From positions 1 through 35,921 of the forward strand of contig NZ_JAQIVI010000350.1 in the NCBI RefSeq assembly GCF_028618695.1: a DNA stretch of 35,921 bases, written 5' to 3'. Positions 15,257-24,207 of the stretch are shown one piece after another. Under the pieces are notes generated by a model. It saw nothing but the letters and a program-made list of their open reading frames with translations, did not search any database and was not told the origin of the DNA. Position numbers and translations under genes: made by a program. The DNA is from Natrinema soli (GTDB lineage: Archaea > Halobacteriota > Halobacteria > Halobacteriales > Natrialbaceae). Numbering within the stretch: position 1 is the first letter of the stretch; each line of letters begins with the position of its first letter.

Positions 15257-17225
15257 CTCGTTGTCCGAACTGCGGCCGCTACGACTCGACACGCTCGCGG
15301 CGATCGTCGGGCTCCTGTTCGCGGTGTTACTGTTCCCGCTCCGATTCCTCACGTCGCAGCTGTACATTAATACCGTTCCGCTGGTACTCGGAACCGCGTG
15401 TGCGCTGTATCTTCTCTCCCTGTATCAGGAACGGGACAACACGCAGACGTTCCCGACCCTCCCGTCCGCGGTGACGATGGCACTCCCGAGCGTCGTGCTG
15501 GTCGGCCTCGCCGCGCTCGTGACGCTCACCGTCATACAGGGGGAGCGAACCCTCCTCTTCTTCGGACTGGCGAGCATCGTCGGGACGCTCGTTATCGGCC
15601 AGGTCCTCTTCGCGAGCGATCGCGACCTCCATCCCGGACTGCTGGTGTTTCAGATCATCTGCTTCGCGTTCGTCTTCCGGTTTACTGCCCTGTACGCAAC
15701 CCCGGGATACGTCGGGATCGACATCTGGACGCACCAGGGGTTCGTCGACGCGATTCTCACGGAGCAGTCGCTGAACGGGATCTCCCACGACAAACACTAC
15801 GGGTCGCCGTTCTACCACCTGCTGGTGGCCGCCTCGTCGCTGCTGTACGGCGTTCCGATTCGCTCCGCGTTGTACCTCTCCGTCGGACTCGTGATGCCGC
15901 TGGCAGCCCTGCTCGTCTACTCGACGACGAACCTGCTCGTCCCGGTTCGGTGGGCGGTGCTAGCGACGGCTTTCTACGCGTTCTCGAGTCACGTTGCGAG
16001 GTGGGGAATGCACCTCATCCCGACGAGTCTGGGGCTGGTCTTCTTCCTCGGAATGCTGTACGCGCTGATCCGGGTGATGCGGATCGAGTACACGATCCGA
16101 GACTTCTTTCTCCTCCTCCTGTTGAGCGTCGCCGTCATCCTCACGCACCAGGTGTCGACGTTCATCATGCTCGTATTGCTGCTCGCGGCGTTCCTCGCAC
16201 AGGTCGTGTTCGTGATCGGTCCGCTGGGGCTGACGCGGCTCGATACGAGCGTCTTTCGGACGAAGAAACCGGTCAACTTGATCGGTCTCGTCGTCTTCAA
16301 CCTGGGGCTGACGATCTTCGTTTGGTCGCTCACGCCGTACCGACAGGAGTCGTTCCTGGCCACGGTTCTGAGCTACTTCTCGCAGACGATCGAGGAGAGC
16401 GCCGGCTTCCTTAATATCGCGAGCGCGTCCTCGTCCGACGGTGGTGAGGCAGCCGAGGCCGCACCATCGCTGATCGATCAGGTGGTTCCCTACGTGGACG
16501 CGCTCGGCTTCCTGTTCCTGCTCGGTATCACGTTCGTCGGCTGTCTGTACGTCGTCCACAGGCGGCGGGCCGAACAGTCGGTATTCACCCTCCTGCTGGC
16601 GGCGGCGTTCATGCTCGTGTTCGTCCTCGGATTGCCGATGTTCGGCATCCGGAACTTCATCCCCACGCGCTGGTTCGCGTTCCTCTACGCGCCGATGGCC
16701 ATCCTCGGTGCGATCGGACTGCAGACGCTTCGGGGGAGCCTGACGCCGGCGCTCGCCGTCACCGTGTTGATCCTGATCTCGCTCGTCTTTCCCGGCGCGA
16801 TGGTCCTCGCTCCCGGGAGCAACGCCGATAACCCGGTTTTCGCTGATCACCACGAGCGCCTCGCGTACGACCAGACGGAACTGGCCGCGGCCCAGTCGAT
16901 CGGTGAACTGACCGGCTCACCGGACGGTGACGAAATCCGGACGGATCAGCAACTCCACACCGATCATCCCTATCAGACGCTGATCAGTCGGACCGGCGCG
17001 TATCAGTCAACGACGACCGCGACGGTTCCTGAAGGCGGCGCAACGAATCACAGCTACACGGTCTATCGAACGGAGCAATCGACCGACGCGGTGTTCTTCC
17101 CGGACGCCGATGGGAACGCGCAGATAACGAAACCCTCTCGAGAGCAGATCTGTCGTCCGGATCAGGGGACGGTCTACACGAACGGTGACGTGACGTTCTG
17201 TACGCCGTCTCCGGCCGGAAACTGA
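15246..17225 (+). CDS. Polytopic membrane protein, GT-C glycosyltransferase-like
   Basis: The protein has 659 residues with roughly a dozen membrane segments over residues 15-540, then a soluble, probably external C-terminal part (about 550-659) rich in Thr and Asp. The loop with GIDIWTHQGFVDAI and the HYGSPFYHLLVAASSLLYG segment resemble the acid-containing first loop and following segments of GT-C proteins that use lipid-linked sugars. It is the last gene of the 10736-17225 operon, starting inside the GT4 gene. A role as ligase, polymerase or lipid-linked-sugar transferase is plausible; the sequence alone does not choose. An Ala/Glu-rich stretch (SSDGGEAAEAAPS) interrupts an outer loop near residue 400. 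Confidence 0.72.
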   Translation: MKFSSLSELRPLRLDTLAAIVGLLFAVLLFPLRFLTSQLYINTVPLVLGTACALYLLSLYQERDNTQTFPTLPSAVTMALPSVVLVGLAALVTLTVIQGERTLLFFGLASIVGTLVIGQVLFASDRDLHPGLLVFQIICFAFVFRFTALYATPGYVGIDIWTHQGFVDAILTEQSLNGISHDKHYGSPFYHLLVAASSLLYGVPIRSALYLSVGLVMPLAALLVYSTTNLLVPVRWAVLATAFYAFSSHVARWGMHLIPTSLGLVFFLGMLYALIRVMRIEYTIRDFFLLLLLSVAVILTHQVSTFIMLVLLLAAFLAQVVFVIGPLGLTRLDTSVFRTKKPVNLIGLVVFNLGLTIFVWSLTPYRQESFLATVLSYFSQTIEESAGFLNIASASSSDGGEAAEAAPSLIDQVVPYVDALGFLFLLGITFVGCLYVVHRRRAEQSVFTLLLAAAFMLVFVLGLPMFGIRNFIPTRWFAFLYAPMAILGAIGLQTLRGSLTPALAVTVLILISLVFPGAMVLAPGSNADNPVFADHHERLAYDQTELAAAQSIGELTGSPDGDEIRTDQQLHTDHPYQTLISRTGAYQSTTTATVPEGGATNHSYTVYRTEQSTDAVFFPDADGNAQITKPSREQICRPDQGTVYTNGDVTFCTPSPAGN

Positions 17226-17525
17226 ATTCGTCTCACGGCCGACACGGCGTCACGGTCTCGGCTCTCGTGGGCGGTACCGCTCGCAGTCGTTTTCGGACAC
17301 TCGCAGATGGATCGGCTGGTGACTCGAGCCGAGAGCATCTGTCGCGTCTCGCTGCTGTCAGGGCGGACAGTCGGTGAGTACCGGTCTCCCCTCGTTTCTC
17401 CCCGCGTTCTGCCCTCGGATCGGTCACGGCGCCGTCTCGATGTCGAGAGGGTGCGACACTGCCGTGGCTCGGATGCCATCGGCACCGCTCTCGAGCGTCC
17501 ACTCGGCGACAGCTGCAACTCGTAG
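17226..17525. other. Intergenic gap between converging genes, nothing recognised
   Basis: Three hundred bases between the end of the plus-strand sugar operon and the minus-strand pseudogene. No convincing gene, terminator or repeat was seen on either strand. Confidence 0.4.
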
Positions 17526-18255
17526 TCACGTCTGGTAACGCAGGCGCCTCATCGCTCGCCCAGTCGACCGACAGATGGGGATCGCGAGAATAACCGTAGT
17601 GGCGGACACAGCGCCTCGAGAGCGGAACCAGATCGATACCCGATTCGAACCGCTCGAGTCCGTTCTGCCGCCCTTCGATCGCCGCTTACTGTTGTCTTCG
17701 AGCGTGCAGAACCCGACAGCGGTCAGCGACGACCGGGAACCGTCGGACAGCCAGAGCACCAGGATGGCGAGACCGAGCAGCGACTGGAAGACGATCTGCG
17801 GCGTCAGCCCGCCGGCGACGAGCACGTTCACGTACCGGAGGAAGTACAGCGAAGTGATCGATGAAACCGCCCTGCGTTGCCGCTGGCGGTGATTCGATCG
17901 GCCAGAGAACGATCCGGAGGTCGACCGCTCGCCCTCTGAGTAGCCGGTCGAGCAGATCGGCAACGGGGTGCGAGAGGTGTTCGAACGCGAAGGCACCCGC
18001 GAGGATTCGGTCCCCTCGGCGGGCAGCGACCGCGTACGCTGCGAGAACGATAACCGGCGCGGCGAAAATCGAGTGTCCGACAGCGTACCCGGTCTCCGCG
18101 ATCCCGAACATCCAGGCGAGCGGTTTGTCGAGCAGATCGGGGTACTGCGAGTCGACCGCAACCGCGATCGTTTCACGGGCGGAGGGAGACGTTCGAGAGA
18201 TCACGTTCCTGGCCAGCGAGTACAGGACGTACGCGAACGCGAGATGCTCCCACCG
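17526..18255 (-). pseudogene. Broken membrane-bound metal-dependent hydrolase gene (YdjM/DUF457-like)
   Basis: Reading the minus strand, RWEHLAFAYVLYSLARNVIS is followed by SQYPDLLDKPLAW, GYAVGHSIFAAPVIVLAAYA and AFEHLSHPVADLLDRL, the His/Asp-rich pattern of YdjM-type hydrolases. Near 17848-17858 the frame breaks: GGFIDHF continues in another frame as TSLYFLRYVNVLVAGG, then LTPQIVFQSLLGLAILVLWL. The conserved N-terminus also lacks a usable start: the codons before RWEH are GTA GGA TTA, with none of ATG, GTG or TTG in frame. Two independent defects support a pseudogene. It directly follows the DUF1616 gene on the same strand, a pairing that suggests a former two-gene unit. The exact 3' end is unclear. 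Confidence 0.72.
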
Positions 18256-18260
18256 TAATC

Positions 18261-19250
18261 CTACGAGACCTCGATCGGCAAGTGGAGTTTGCGATAGGCG
18301 TTCTCAGCCGTCGGCTCCGCCGGCGGCTCGCCGTCGTAGAGTAACAGGGTCAATCGAAGGTCGTCGCCTCGCATCGTCGGCGTGATCTCGAGGGTCTGCC
18401 GGTGAGAGTCGCCGTCGGCGACTGTCGCACTCTGTCTGTCCATCTCGACCGACTCGTTGACGGTCACGTTCTCTCCGTCGGAACTCACCCGCTGGAGCAG
18501 CACCACGGTCGTGTACTGCCGTTCTTCGTGTTCCTGATTCGTGATCGTCGCCTGTAGCTCCTGGCTCTCTCCCGCGGTATACGTCGAGTTGTAGATCGTT
18601 TGGGTGTCGCCGGTAACGTTGTCCGTTTCCACGGAAATCTCCGTATATCCATCGTGCTGTGGTGGGTTCGCGAGGGCGAACCCGGCGCTCGCGAGCAACA
18701 GGGCGACTCCAATCACGATGGCGAGGTTGTACGGGCGAACGTCGATTCGCTCGTACGGGCTCGGTCGTCCCCGGGTGAAGAAGGGGGATATCGACGAAAC
18801 CTCGGGAACGAACCGTCTATCGGGCGGACAGCGGTAGCGAGAACCGATCGCGAGAAGTGCCAGGATGACGGTGACTACTGCAAGTCCGGAGAGTACCGGT
18901 TCGAGCGTCACACCCCTAGGGGTCACGCTCGCAAAAAGGGTGATCGCGGGAACGAGTGCAACACTAAAAACGACTGACAGAATGGTTCGTTCGATCGCCT
19001 CGAGTCCGCCACTGACCAGCAGCGGATTGCCGAGGCCGGTTTTCTCCTGATCAAAGGAGCGATAGTCGTCGTTGGGCTTGTCCGGAAAGAGGGCAGAGAC
19101 GAGTGCATACCCGGGAAGAAAGAGAATAAGCGGAATCGATAACGCGATTCGTATCGCTCCAGATACTCCTGAAAGAATACCGAGCGTGAGGGCGCCAGTG
19201 ACTGCGACGACGACTGCCAGATCGAAATACCACAACTGGTTGTCGCTCAT
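18261..19250 (-). CDS. DUF1616 family membrane protein
   Basis: The protein has 329 residues. Membrane segments lie near 9-29, 33-52, about 93-113, 123-145 and 195-212, with the DUF1616 feature IPLILFLPGYALVSALFPD (about 35-53) and the GLEAIERTILSV segment. The C-terminal 115 residues are a Thr/Asn-rich beta domain (YTEISVETDN, QTIYNSTYTAGESQ, LQATITNQEHEERQYTTVVL) typical of the outside part of these proteins. DUF1616 proteins often lie in archaeal surface-polysaccharide clusters; the molecular role is not known to me. The ATG at 19250 is preferred over an upstream frame because a TATA box lies 45 bases before it. Its TAG stop abuts the broken hydrolase gene. Confidence 0.8.
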   Translation of the reverse strand: MSDNQLWYFDLAVVVAVTGALTLGILSGVSGAIRIALSIPLILFLPGYALVSALFPDKPNDDYRSFDQEKTGLGNPLLVSGGLEAIERTILSVVFSVALVPAITLFASVTPRGVTLEPVLSGLAVVTVILALLAIGSRYRCPPDRRFVPEVSSISPFFTRGRPSPYERIDVRPYNLAIVIGVALLLASAGFALANPPQHDGYTEISVETDNVTGDTQTIYNSTYTAGESQELQATITNQEHEERQYTTVVLLQRVSSDGENVTVNESVEMDRQSATVADGDSHRQTLEITPTMRGDDLRLTLLLYDGEPPAEPTAENAYRKLHLPIEVS

Positions 19251-19638
19251 TGTCTCGTCACGAGGGGCCGGTGGCGGTTTATTATCGCCAATATAAGCCC
19301 GATATAACGGGTCGGTCTGACGGCCGTCTGACGCTGAGTTATAACGATTTCGACAACGAATCCACTCGGTTTTCGTGCTCCGGTGCTTGAGCGCTATAGG
19401 AGCGTGAACGATCCAAAAACCGGGATAAGTTTCTGAAATCCGCGTAGAGTGTCTCTTTGAAATAAACATCCTACCCCATATTCAAATCGGCCTATCTGGC
19501 CCCTCTAACCTGCTATATTGGGGTATAAAAATAACTAAAAGGTAAACCCTCAGTTGTGAAATCACGTAAATCGAGTAATTCTCAAATACACGATTTCTAT
19601 CCTTTATTACCCTCTTCTGAATAGGGGTGATTGTCGAA
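19251..19638. other. AT-rich divergent control region
   Basis: About 390 bases between divergent genes, clearly poorer in G+C than the rest of the window from about 19470 to 19640. It holds GTATAAAAATA (19523-19533), the best TATA box for the plus-strand HTH gene, and an almost perfect dyad TACCCCATA / TATTGGGGTA (19471 to 19526). No gene is supported. Confidence 0.5.
19288..19311 (-). promoter_or_regulatory. TATA box with adjoining dyad, DUF1616 promoter
   Basis: GGGCTTATATTGG (minus strand, 19288-19300) centres 45 bases before the ATG at 19250. Overlapping its upstream side is CCCGATATAACGGG (19298-19311), an imperfect dyad resembling the CCGATATCGG sites near 32.4-33.3 kb but with two extra central bases. 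Confidence 0.4.
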
Positions 19639-20250
19639 ATGAAAGCGAAACATATCAGCTCCAAAGAGAAAGTTGAGCAGGGTGTGACCGATGACGCTCA
19701 GGACGAGGCTGACGAAGCTGATTGTCCCTCCGAGGAGCAGACGTTTTCGAAAGACGATGTCTTTCATCTCCTCCAAAACGAACGGCGTCGGATGGTCCTC
19801 CGGTTCCTCCGAGGCTCTGACGGTCCCGTACGCATGCGCGACGTTGCAGAACAGGTCGCAGCGTGGGAGCACGATACGACCGTCGAAGAGCTCACGTCCA
19901 CGCAGCGCCAGCGCGTCTACATCCCGCTCTATCAGTCGCATCTCTCGAAGCTCGACGAGGCTGGCCTGATCGACTACCAGCAGAACCGCGGCATCGTCGA
20001 GCGAAAGCCCCTCGCTGATCGAGTCGACAAATACCTCGAGCTGGATTCGACCGACGAATCGGTCGACGAGACGGGCGCTGAGAGCCCGGAGTGGGAGGAC
20101 TACTATATCGTCGCAACGGTGCTCTCCTATGCGATTCTCCTCGGTGCAGTGATCGAGCTGCCGTTTACCTCGTTCCTTTCGGGGATCGGCCTGAGCGCAC
20201 TCATCCTGTCGCTCTTCACGGTGCTCACGATCAGTCGGCTCGTCAACTAA
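19639..20250 (+). CDS. DUF7344-type HTH regulator with two C-terminal membrane segments
   Basis: The protein has 203 residues from ATG 19639 (GTG at 19627 would add four). After an acidic N-terminus, the domain at about 38-120 reads VFHLLQNERRRMVLRFLRGS, RDVAEQVAAWEHDTTVEELT, RQRVYIPLYQSHLSKLDEAG and LIDYQQNRGIVE, the pattern of haloarchaeal DUF7344 winged-helix proteins. Two hydrophobic segments close the protein (about 149-168 and 174-193). It is likely a membrane-tethered transcription regulator. It diverges from the DUF1616 gene across an AT-rich control region and converges with a second regulator of related build. Targets are not known; the neighbouring glycan genes are the natural guess. 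Confidence 0.8.
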   Translation: MKAKHISSKEKVEQGVTDDAQDEADEADCPSEEQTFSKDDVFHLLQNERRRMVLRFLRGSDGPVRMRDVAEQVAAWEHDTTVEELTSTQRQRVYIPLYQSHLSKLDEAGLIDYQQNRGIVERKPLADRVDKYLELDSTDESVDETGAESPEWEDYYIVATVLSYAILLGAVIELPFTSFLSGIGLSALILSLFTVLTISRLVN

Positions 20251-20317
20251 CGACGGTTAGTGGACTGTTCTCGCTACAGCATGACCGGTACAGGAACGGG
20301 ACTCGTGAGTCTCTCCG

Positions 20318-20803
20318 TTACGGAACGAGAACAAATGCCGAGACGAACACGATGAGTACGAGCAGTACCCCGACCGAGATCGCTGCAAGCCTCGCTCGTG
20401 AGACGGACCGGCCTTTGCCCGATTGATCCGTGGACCGCTCGATCAGCCCCTGTGTTTCGTCGAACTCGATGGCACCCTTCGCGTCGAGTGCCGGCAGGCG
20501 GTTCTGATGCAGTCGTTCGTGGATGGTCGCCCACGTTTCGATCGATGGGCGAGCCGGTTCGACCAGCGTATCGGTAACTTCGTCGACAGTCACCGGGGTG
20601 CTCATCTCGTCGAGGACGGCGACGAGGGCGGCATCGGATTCCGGAATGAAGTCCCCGATACGGGTGTCGATCATGCCGTCCCCCGAGAAATCGCTCCCCG
20701 AGGCGTAGACCATCGTCACTCCGGAAAGCGTATCGGAATCTTCGGACTGCTCTTCGGCGGAATCCGCCGACGAAGAGCGCAACCAAGACGGCGTCAGACG
20801 CAT
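20318..20803 (-). CDS. Small DUF7344-like HTH protein with C-terminal membrane segment
   Basis: The protein has 161 residues: a short basic start (MRLTPSWLRSSS), an acidic linker, an HTH-like region (about 58-125: DAALVAVLDEMSTPVTVDEV, IHERLHQNRLPALDAKG, AIEFDETQGLIE) and one C-terminal membrane segment (about 138-158). The HTH part parallels the C-terminal half of the DUF7344 domain (LP.LD..G.IE.D...GLIE). The ATG at 20803 is firmly chosen because a TATA box sits 26 bases upstream, making the transcript leaderless; the longer frame from 20842 would start inside the promoter. It converges with the regulator at 19639-20250. Role inferred: membrane-linked regulator. Confidence 0.72.
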   Translation of the reverse strand: MRLTPSWLRSSSADSAEEQSEDSDTLSGVTMVYASGSDFSGDGMIDTRIGDFIPESDAALVAVLDEMSTPVTVDEVTDTLVEPARPSIETWATIHERLHQNRLPALDAKGAIEFDETQGLIERSTDQSGKGRSVSRARLAAISVGVLLVLIVFVSAFVLVP

Positions 20804-20823
20804 ATTCCGCGCTAAAACACCGC

Positions 20824-20834
20824 GGTATATAAGG
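20824..20834 (-). promoter_or_regulatory. TATA box fixing a leaderless start
   Basis: CCTTATATACC on the minus strand is centred 26 bases before the A of the ATG at 20803, exactly the archaeal TATA-to-start spacing, so the transcript should begin at the start codon. Confidence 0.7.
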
Positions 20835-20950
20835 TTTCTCACGGTTTAGCGCTCGTGAACGGAATAAAGGGGTATTAGACCGTTTCCAACGGTGACTGTG
20901 GAGTCGAAATCTATCCGCCCCCGTACACTCGTCGGGACGAGTCGAACGCG

Positions 20951-22654
20951 TTACGCGATTACCGGATCCGGTGGTCGAAGCCACGGGAGCAGTTGCTCCC
21001 GCAACTCCGTCCTGCACTCGAGCCATCCGCGGAGGTCAGTGAGCCTGAGCTTGTGTCTGGCCGGCAGGTCGTGGACGTGCTCGAGGTCACCTAGTAGCCG
21101 TCGATCGAAGTCGTGGCGTTCGAAGAGCGTTTTCCGGTCCGGCCAGGGCGGTTCGAACGACGAGAGAAACGGCGTTTTCCGGCGAACGAACCCTTCGACC
21201 TCGTTGAGTAGCGCCGCCTCGTACGGTCGATCGGGGGGTCTGTGTCGCAGGATATCGTCGTCGACCCGCTCGCACGCGCGGAGGAACGTTTCCGTCGTTC
21301 GGTGTTCCGGCGGCGTCCGGAGATGCCAGTCGATCAGTTCGCGATCCGTCGCCAGAAACGACGTCACGAAGTGATCGGAGAGGTGATTGTGAAACGGTAT
21401 CGACGGCTGGTTCGCGATGCCACAACAGGAGAGCGCGTTCTGTATTCGATCCGCACGCGACCGTCTCGAGTCGAATTCGTCGACGATAGCCGTCCTGACG
21501 AACGCGTCCGGATCGACATCGAAGGACGTTCGGTCGGCCAACTCGAGGCTGGCGTCGCGGCTGTACCCGAACTTCTCCAGGAACACCTCGACGGGGTCAG
21601 GGTCGGACTCGAGTCCGCCGGTCGGGATTCGCTTGTCGAGGATGTCGACGGTCTTCGAGGCGGTGAAATGGCCCCGGAAGAACGTGTCACAGAGGAGACC
21701 GTGATACATCGTATCGACTCCGATCTCGTCCGTATAGCCGGCGTGGTGGATGTGCAACGATTCCTTGATCCCCTGTGAGTACGGAATCTTCGAGTCGTCG
21801 GGACGGAGATACCGCTCGTCCGGTGGGAAGGCGGTGTGACTCGCGCCATACTGCGCGGCGAGCGATCTCGCAGCGCGGACCTCCTGTGCGTCCAGTGAGC
21901 CGACCGTGTAACTGCAGTCGATATCGTCGACCTGTGCGAGGACGATCCGCGAGTCGTAGCCCGCCGAGAGGAGAATGCCCTTTTGTCCGGGCAGCGACGA
22001 CCGCCGTTTGATCGCCCGTTCGAGGCGATCGGCGAGCTCGGCGACGACGTCGAATTCCGATGACGACTGGGGATCGTAGACGAACCGTTCGAACGAGTCG
22101 ACCGACGCGGGCGTGAGTCGACTGTCGATCGGGAGTCGGTGCAGTCCCGTGACGGCCGTCTTCTCGCCGAGCGTCACCCCCAGGTGCAGGAATTCGAGGA
22201 TTCCGTTCCGATGGAGCGTCGGGTCCGTAATCGTGCGTGCGACTTCGGCGGAATCGGTTCCGAAGACGCGAGCCCCAGACTCGTCGGTGTAAAAGCACTC
22301 TCGGGATCGAATCGGATCCGTCGCGACGAACGCCTCATCGCTCGCTTCGGTGTCGATCACGGCCAGATATGATCCGTTGAGACGCTCGAGCGCGTCGACT
22401 CCCGCCGACTCGTAGTGCTCGAGGAGCCAGCGAGCGGTGTTGGGCTCGTCGTCGGGAACGTACGCCTCTCCCCAGATGAGACAGTAACCGTCGTCGCGAG
22501 TGTACGTCGCGCTCCAGCCTGGCGTCCCGAGATCGGAATCCCTGATGCCGACCGTGACGGTCGATCCGGTGAGTACTTCGTCGAAGTCATCACTGGATCT
22601 GAACCGTTCGAACGCGTCAATACCGCCGAATACACCGAAGAGTTCCCTGTTCAT
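20951..22654 (-). CDS. Asparagine synthase-like protein lacking the glutaminase cysteine
   Basis: The protein has 567 residues. The N-terminal half (1-195) has the fold pattern of class II glutaminase domains (LERLNGSYLAVIDTEASDEA, ATDPIRSRECFYTD, VFGTDSAEVART), but begins MNREL, so the essential N-terminal Cys is absent. The synthetase half has the ATP pyrophosphatase loop as LLSAGYDSR (228-236; canonical form SGGxDS) and continues through DTMYHGLLCDTFF. Members lacking Cys use free ammonia or another amine to form an amide on an AMP-activated carboxylate. In a glycan cluster with a uronic-acid-forming dehydrogenase the acceptor could be a sugar carboxylate (inference). ATG at 22654 is the natural start; a longer frame from 22720 is unlikely. 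Its substrate is unknown. Confidence 0.82.
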   Translation of the reverse strand: MNRELFGVFGGIDAFERFRSSDDFDEVLTGSTVTVGIRDSDLGTPGWSATYTRDDGYCLIWGEAYVPDDEPNTARWLLEHYESAGVDALERLNGSYLAVIDTEASDEAFVATDPIRSRECFYTDESGARVFGTDSAEVARTITDPTLHRNGILEFLHLGVTLGEKTAVTGLHRLPIDSRLTPASVDSFERFVYDPQSSSEFDVVAELADRLERAIKRRSSLPGQKGILLSAGYDSRIVLAQVDDIDCSYTVGSLDAQEVRAARSLAAQYGASHTAFPPDERYLRPDDSKIPYSQGIKESLHIHHAGYTDEIGVDTMYHGLLCDTFFRGHFTASKTVDILDKRIPTGGLESDPDPVEVFLEKFGYSRDASLELADRTSFDVDPDAFVRTAIVDEFDSRRSRADRIQNALSCCGIANQPSIPFHNHLSDHFVTSFLATDRELIDWHLRTPPEHRTTETFLRACERVDDDILRHRPPDRPYEAALLNEVEGFVRRKTPFLSSFEPPWPDRKTLFERHDFDRRLLGDLEHVHDLPARHKLRLTDLRGWLECRTELREQLLPWLRPPDPVIA

Positions 22655-22837
22655 CGTCGAAGACCACCGCGTAGACGGCGTCCGATCGGAGCGTGGAATA
22701 CGCCCGCCCCACATCCCCACGTTACGGACGCCTTCGTGGTCTTCCCTCCGCGGGAGTTCTCAATAACTATGCGACTGTTAAGTACTGAAACGGCCGTCGA
22801 GCGCCGATACGAGCGGCCCTCGATCCCGACTATTAGA

Positions 22838-22848
22838 CCTATAATAAT
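22838..22848 (+). promoter_or_regulatory. TATA box of the deacetylase lipoprotein gene
   Basis: CCTATAATAAT is centred about 35 bases before the ATG at 22879, predicting a leader of only a few bases. On the other strand CATAGTTATTG (about 22757-22768) is a candidate TATA box for the divergent asparagine-synthase-like gene. Confidence 0.5.
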
Positions 22849-22878
22849 AGGATTGCTGGCAGTACCATCGGATCGCTA

Positions 22879-24207
22879 ATGTCACGGAAACGCGCGACGC
22901 GACGACGGTTCCTCGCACTGTCGGGTGCAGCCGGTCTCACCGGAATGGCGGGCTGTGCAGAGCAGATCAGGTCTGCGACCGGTACGGGGAACGGGGACTC
23001 ATCGAACGAAACGACGGACGGTTCGGACGGCTCGGTACCGGGGCTGGCTGACGGCGTTCCGCCGCTCGAAACGGAATTCGACAGCAGGGAACGGCTTCGC
23101 CAACCCGGTGAGTCGTTCGACGACTTCAGCGATCTCGAACCCTGGACCGTCGAGCAGGGGTCGGGCGAAGCGGACACGGACGTCGTCTTCGACGGCGAGC
23201 AGAGCTTCAAGCTTCAGTCGAACGGCAGCGAGAACGTCGTTGCCCAGCGAAGTCTCGAGGGCGAAGACATGACGGAGACGGATCTGTCCTTCGCCATCCG
23301 GACGACGACGCCAGGGAGCATCACGATCAACCTGCGTCTCGTCGACCGGTTCGGGAGCTCGAAAGTGTACTCGCTCCGCGAAATCACGTACCGTTCGCCC
23401 GACGTCGGCTGGTTCCGGGCGAGCCCCGGCGTCTTCGAGCAGAGCGGGCAGGAACCCACGCTCGACCACCTCGATCGGATCGAGATTCAGCTGCTCCACT
23501 CCATGTCGGAGGCCGAAGTCTGGATCGACGATCTGCGCACGCACGAGACGCCCGATCAGGGGTACGTGATGCTGAGCTGGGACGACGGAATGCTCGACTA
23601 CTACGAGAAGGCGGCACCGCTCCACGACGAGTACGGATTCCAGACGGTTCAGGCGCCGGTTCCGCGGTGGGTCGAACAGAACGTAGAGGATACCATGTCG
23701 CGCTCTGAGCTCACGGAACGACAGGAGGCGGGCGACCAGATCGTCGTCCACGGGATGCACGATCCGATGGCCGAACTCGACGATCCAGCTGATATCGAAG
23801 CCAGGCTCAAGAGGGACAAGCAGTGGTACATCGACAACGGGTTCGAAGGGGCGAACTACATCGTCTACCCGCACAACAGCTACGACAAGACGAGCCTCGA
23901 GCAGACCGCCAAATACCACTACTGCGGTGGCTTCAATCAGGCCGGCGACGTCAACACGACGAACGTTTATGGCTTCGATCCGCTCGCGTTACCGCGGACG
24001 ATCGGGCACGACCTCGAGATTTCGAAACGATGCGTCGATCTCGCCGCACAGCACAACCAGTGTACGATCCTGAACTTCCACGCCTTCGATGCCGACAATA
24101 CGATGCCCGAGGGCGACTACGAGACGTTACTCGAGCACATCGATAGCTCCGATATCAAGGTCATCACCTTCGATGATCTCTGGAAGATGCGGACGAGCAA
24201 TCTCTGA
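22879..24207 (+). CDS. Tat-exported lipoprotein with polysaccharide-deacetylase-like domain
   Basis: The protein has 442 residues. A twin-arginine signal (TRRRFLAL, 7-14) ends in the lipobox MAGC (Cys26), so it should be exported folded and anchored by lipid. Residues 60-225 form a beta-sandwich, carbohydrate-binding-like region (FDDFSDLEPWTV, DGEQSFKLQSNG, AEVWIDDLRTHE). The NodB-like domain (228-440) has SWDDG (233-237; Asp235/Asp236 as catalytic base and metal ligand), a VVHGMHDP metal motif (His291, His294) and LNFHAFD (His401). The family removes N- or O-acetyl groups from polysaccharides; outside the membrane it could trim the exported glycan. A degenerate paralogue lies at 26978-28234. 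Confidence 0.82.
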   Translation: MSRKRATRRRFLALSGAAGLTGMAGCAEQIRSATGTGNGDSSNETTDGSDGSVPGLADGVPPLETEFDSRERLRQPGESFDDFSDLEPWTVEQGSGEADTDVVFDGEQSFKLQSNGSENVVAQRSLEGEDMTETDLSFAIRTTTPGSITINLRLVDRFGSSKVYSLREITYRSPDVGWFRASPGVFEQSGQEPTLDHLDRIEIQLLHSMSEAEVWIDDLRTHETPDQGYVMLSWDDGMLDYYEKAAPLHDEYGFQTVQAPVPRWVEQNVEDTMSRSELTERQEAGDQIVVHGMHDPMAELDDPADIEARLKRDKQWYIDNGFEGANYIVYPHNSYDKTSLEQTAKYHYCGGFNQAGDVNTTNVYGFDPLALPRTIGHDLEISKRCVDLAAQHNQCTILNFHAFDADNTMPEGDYETLLEHIDSSDIKVITFDDLWKMRTSNL

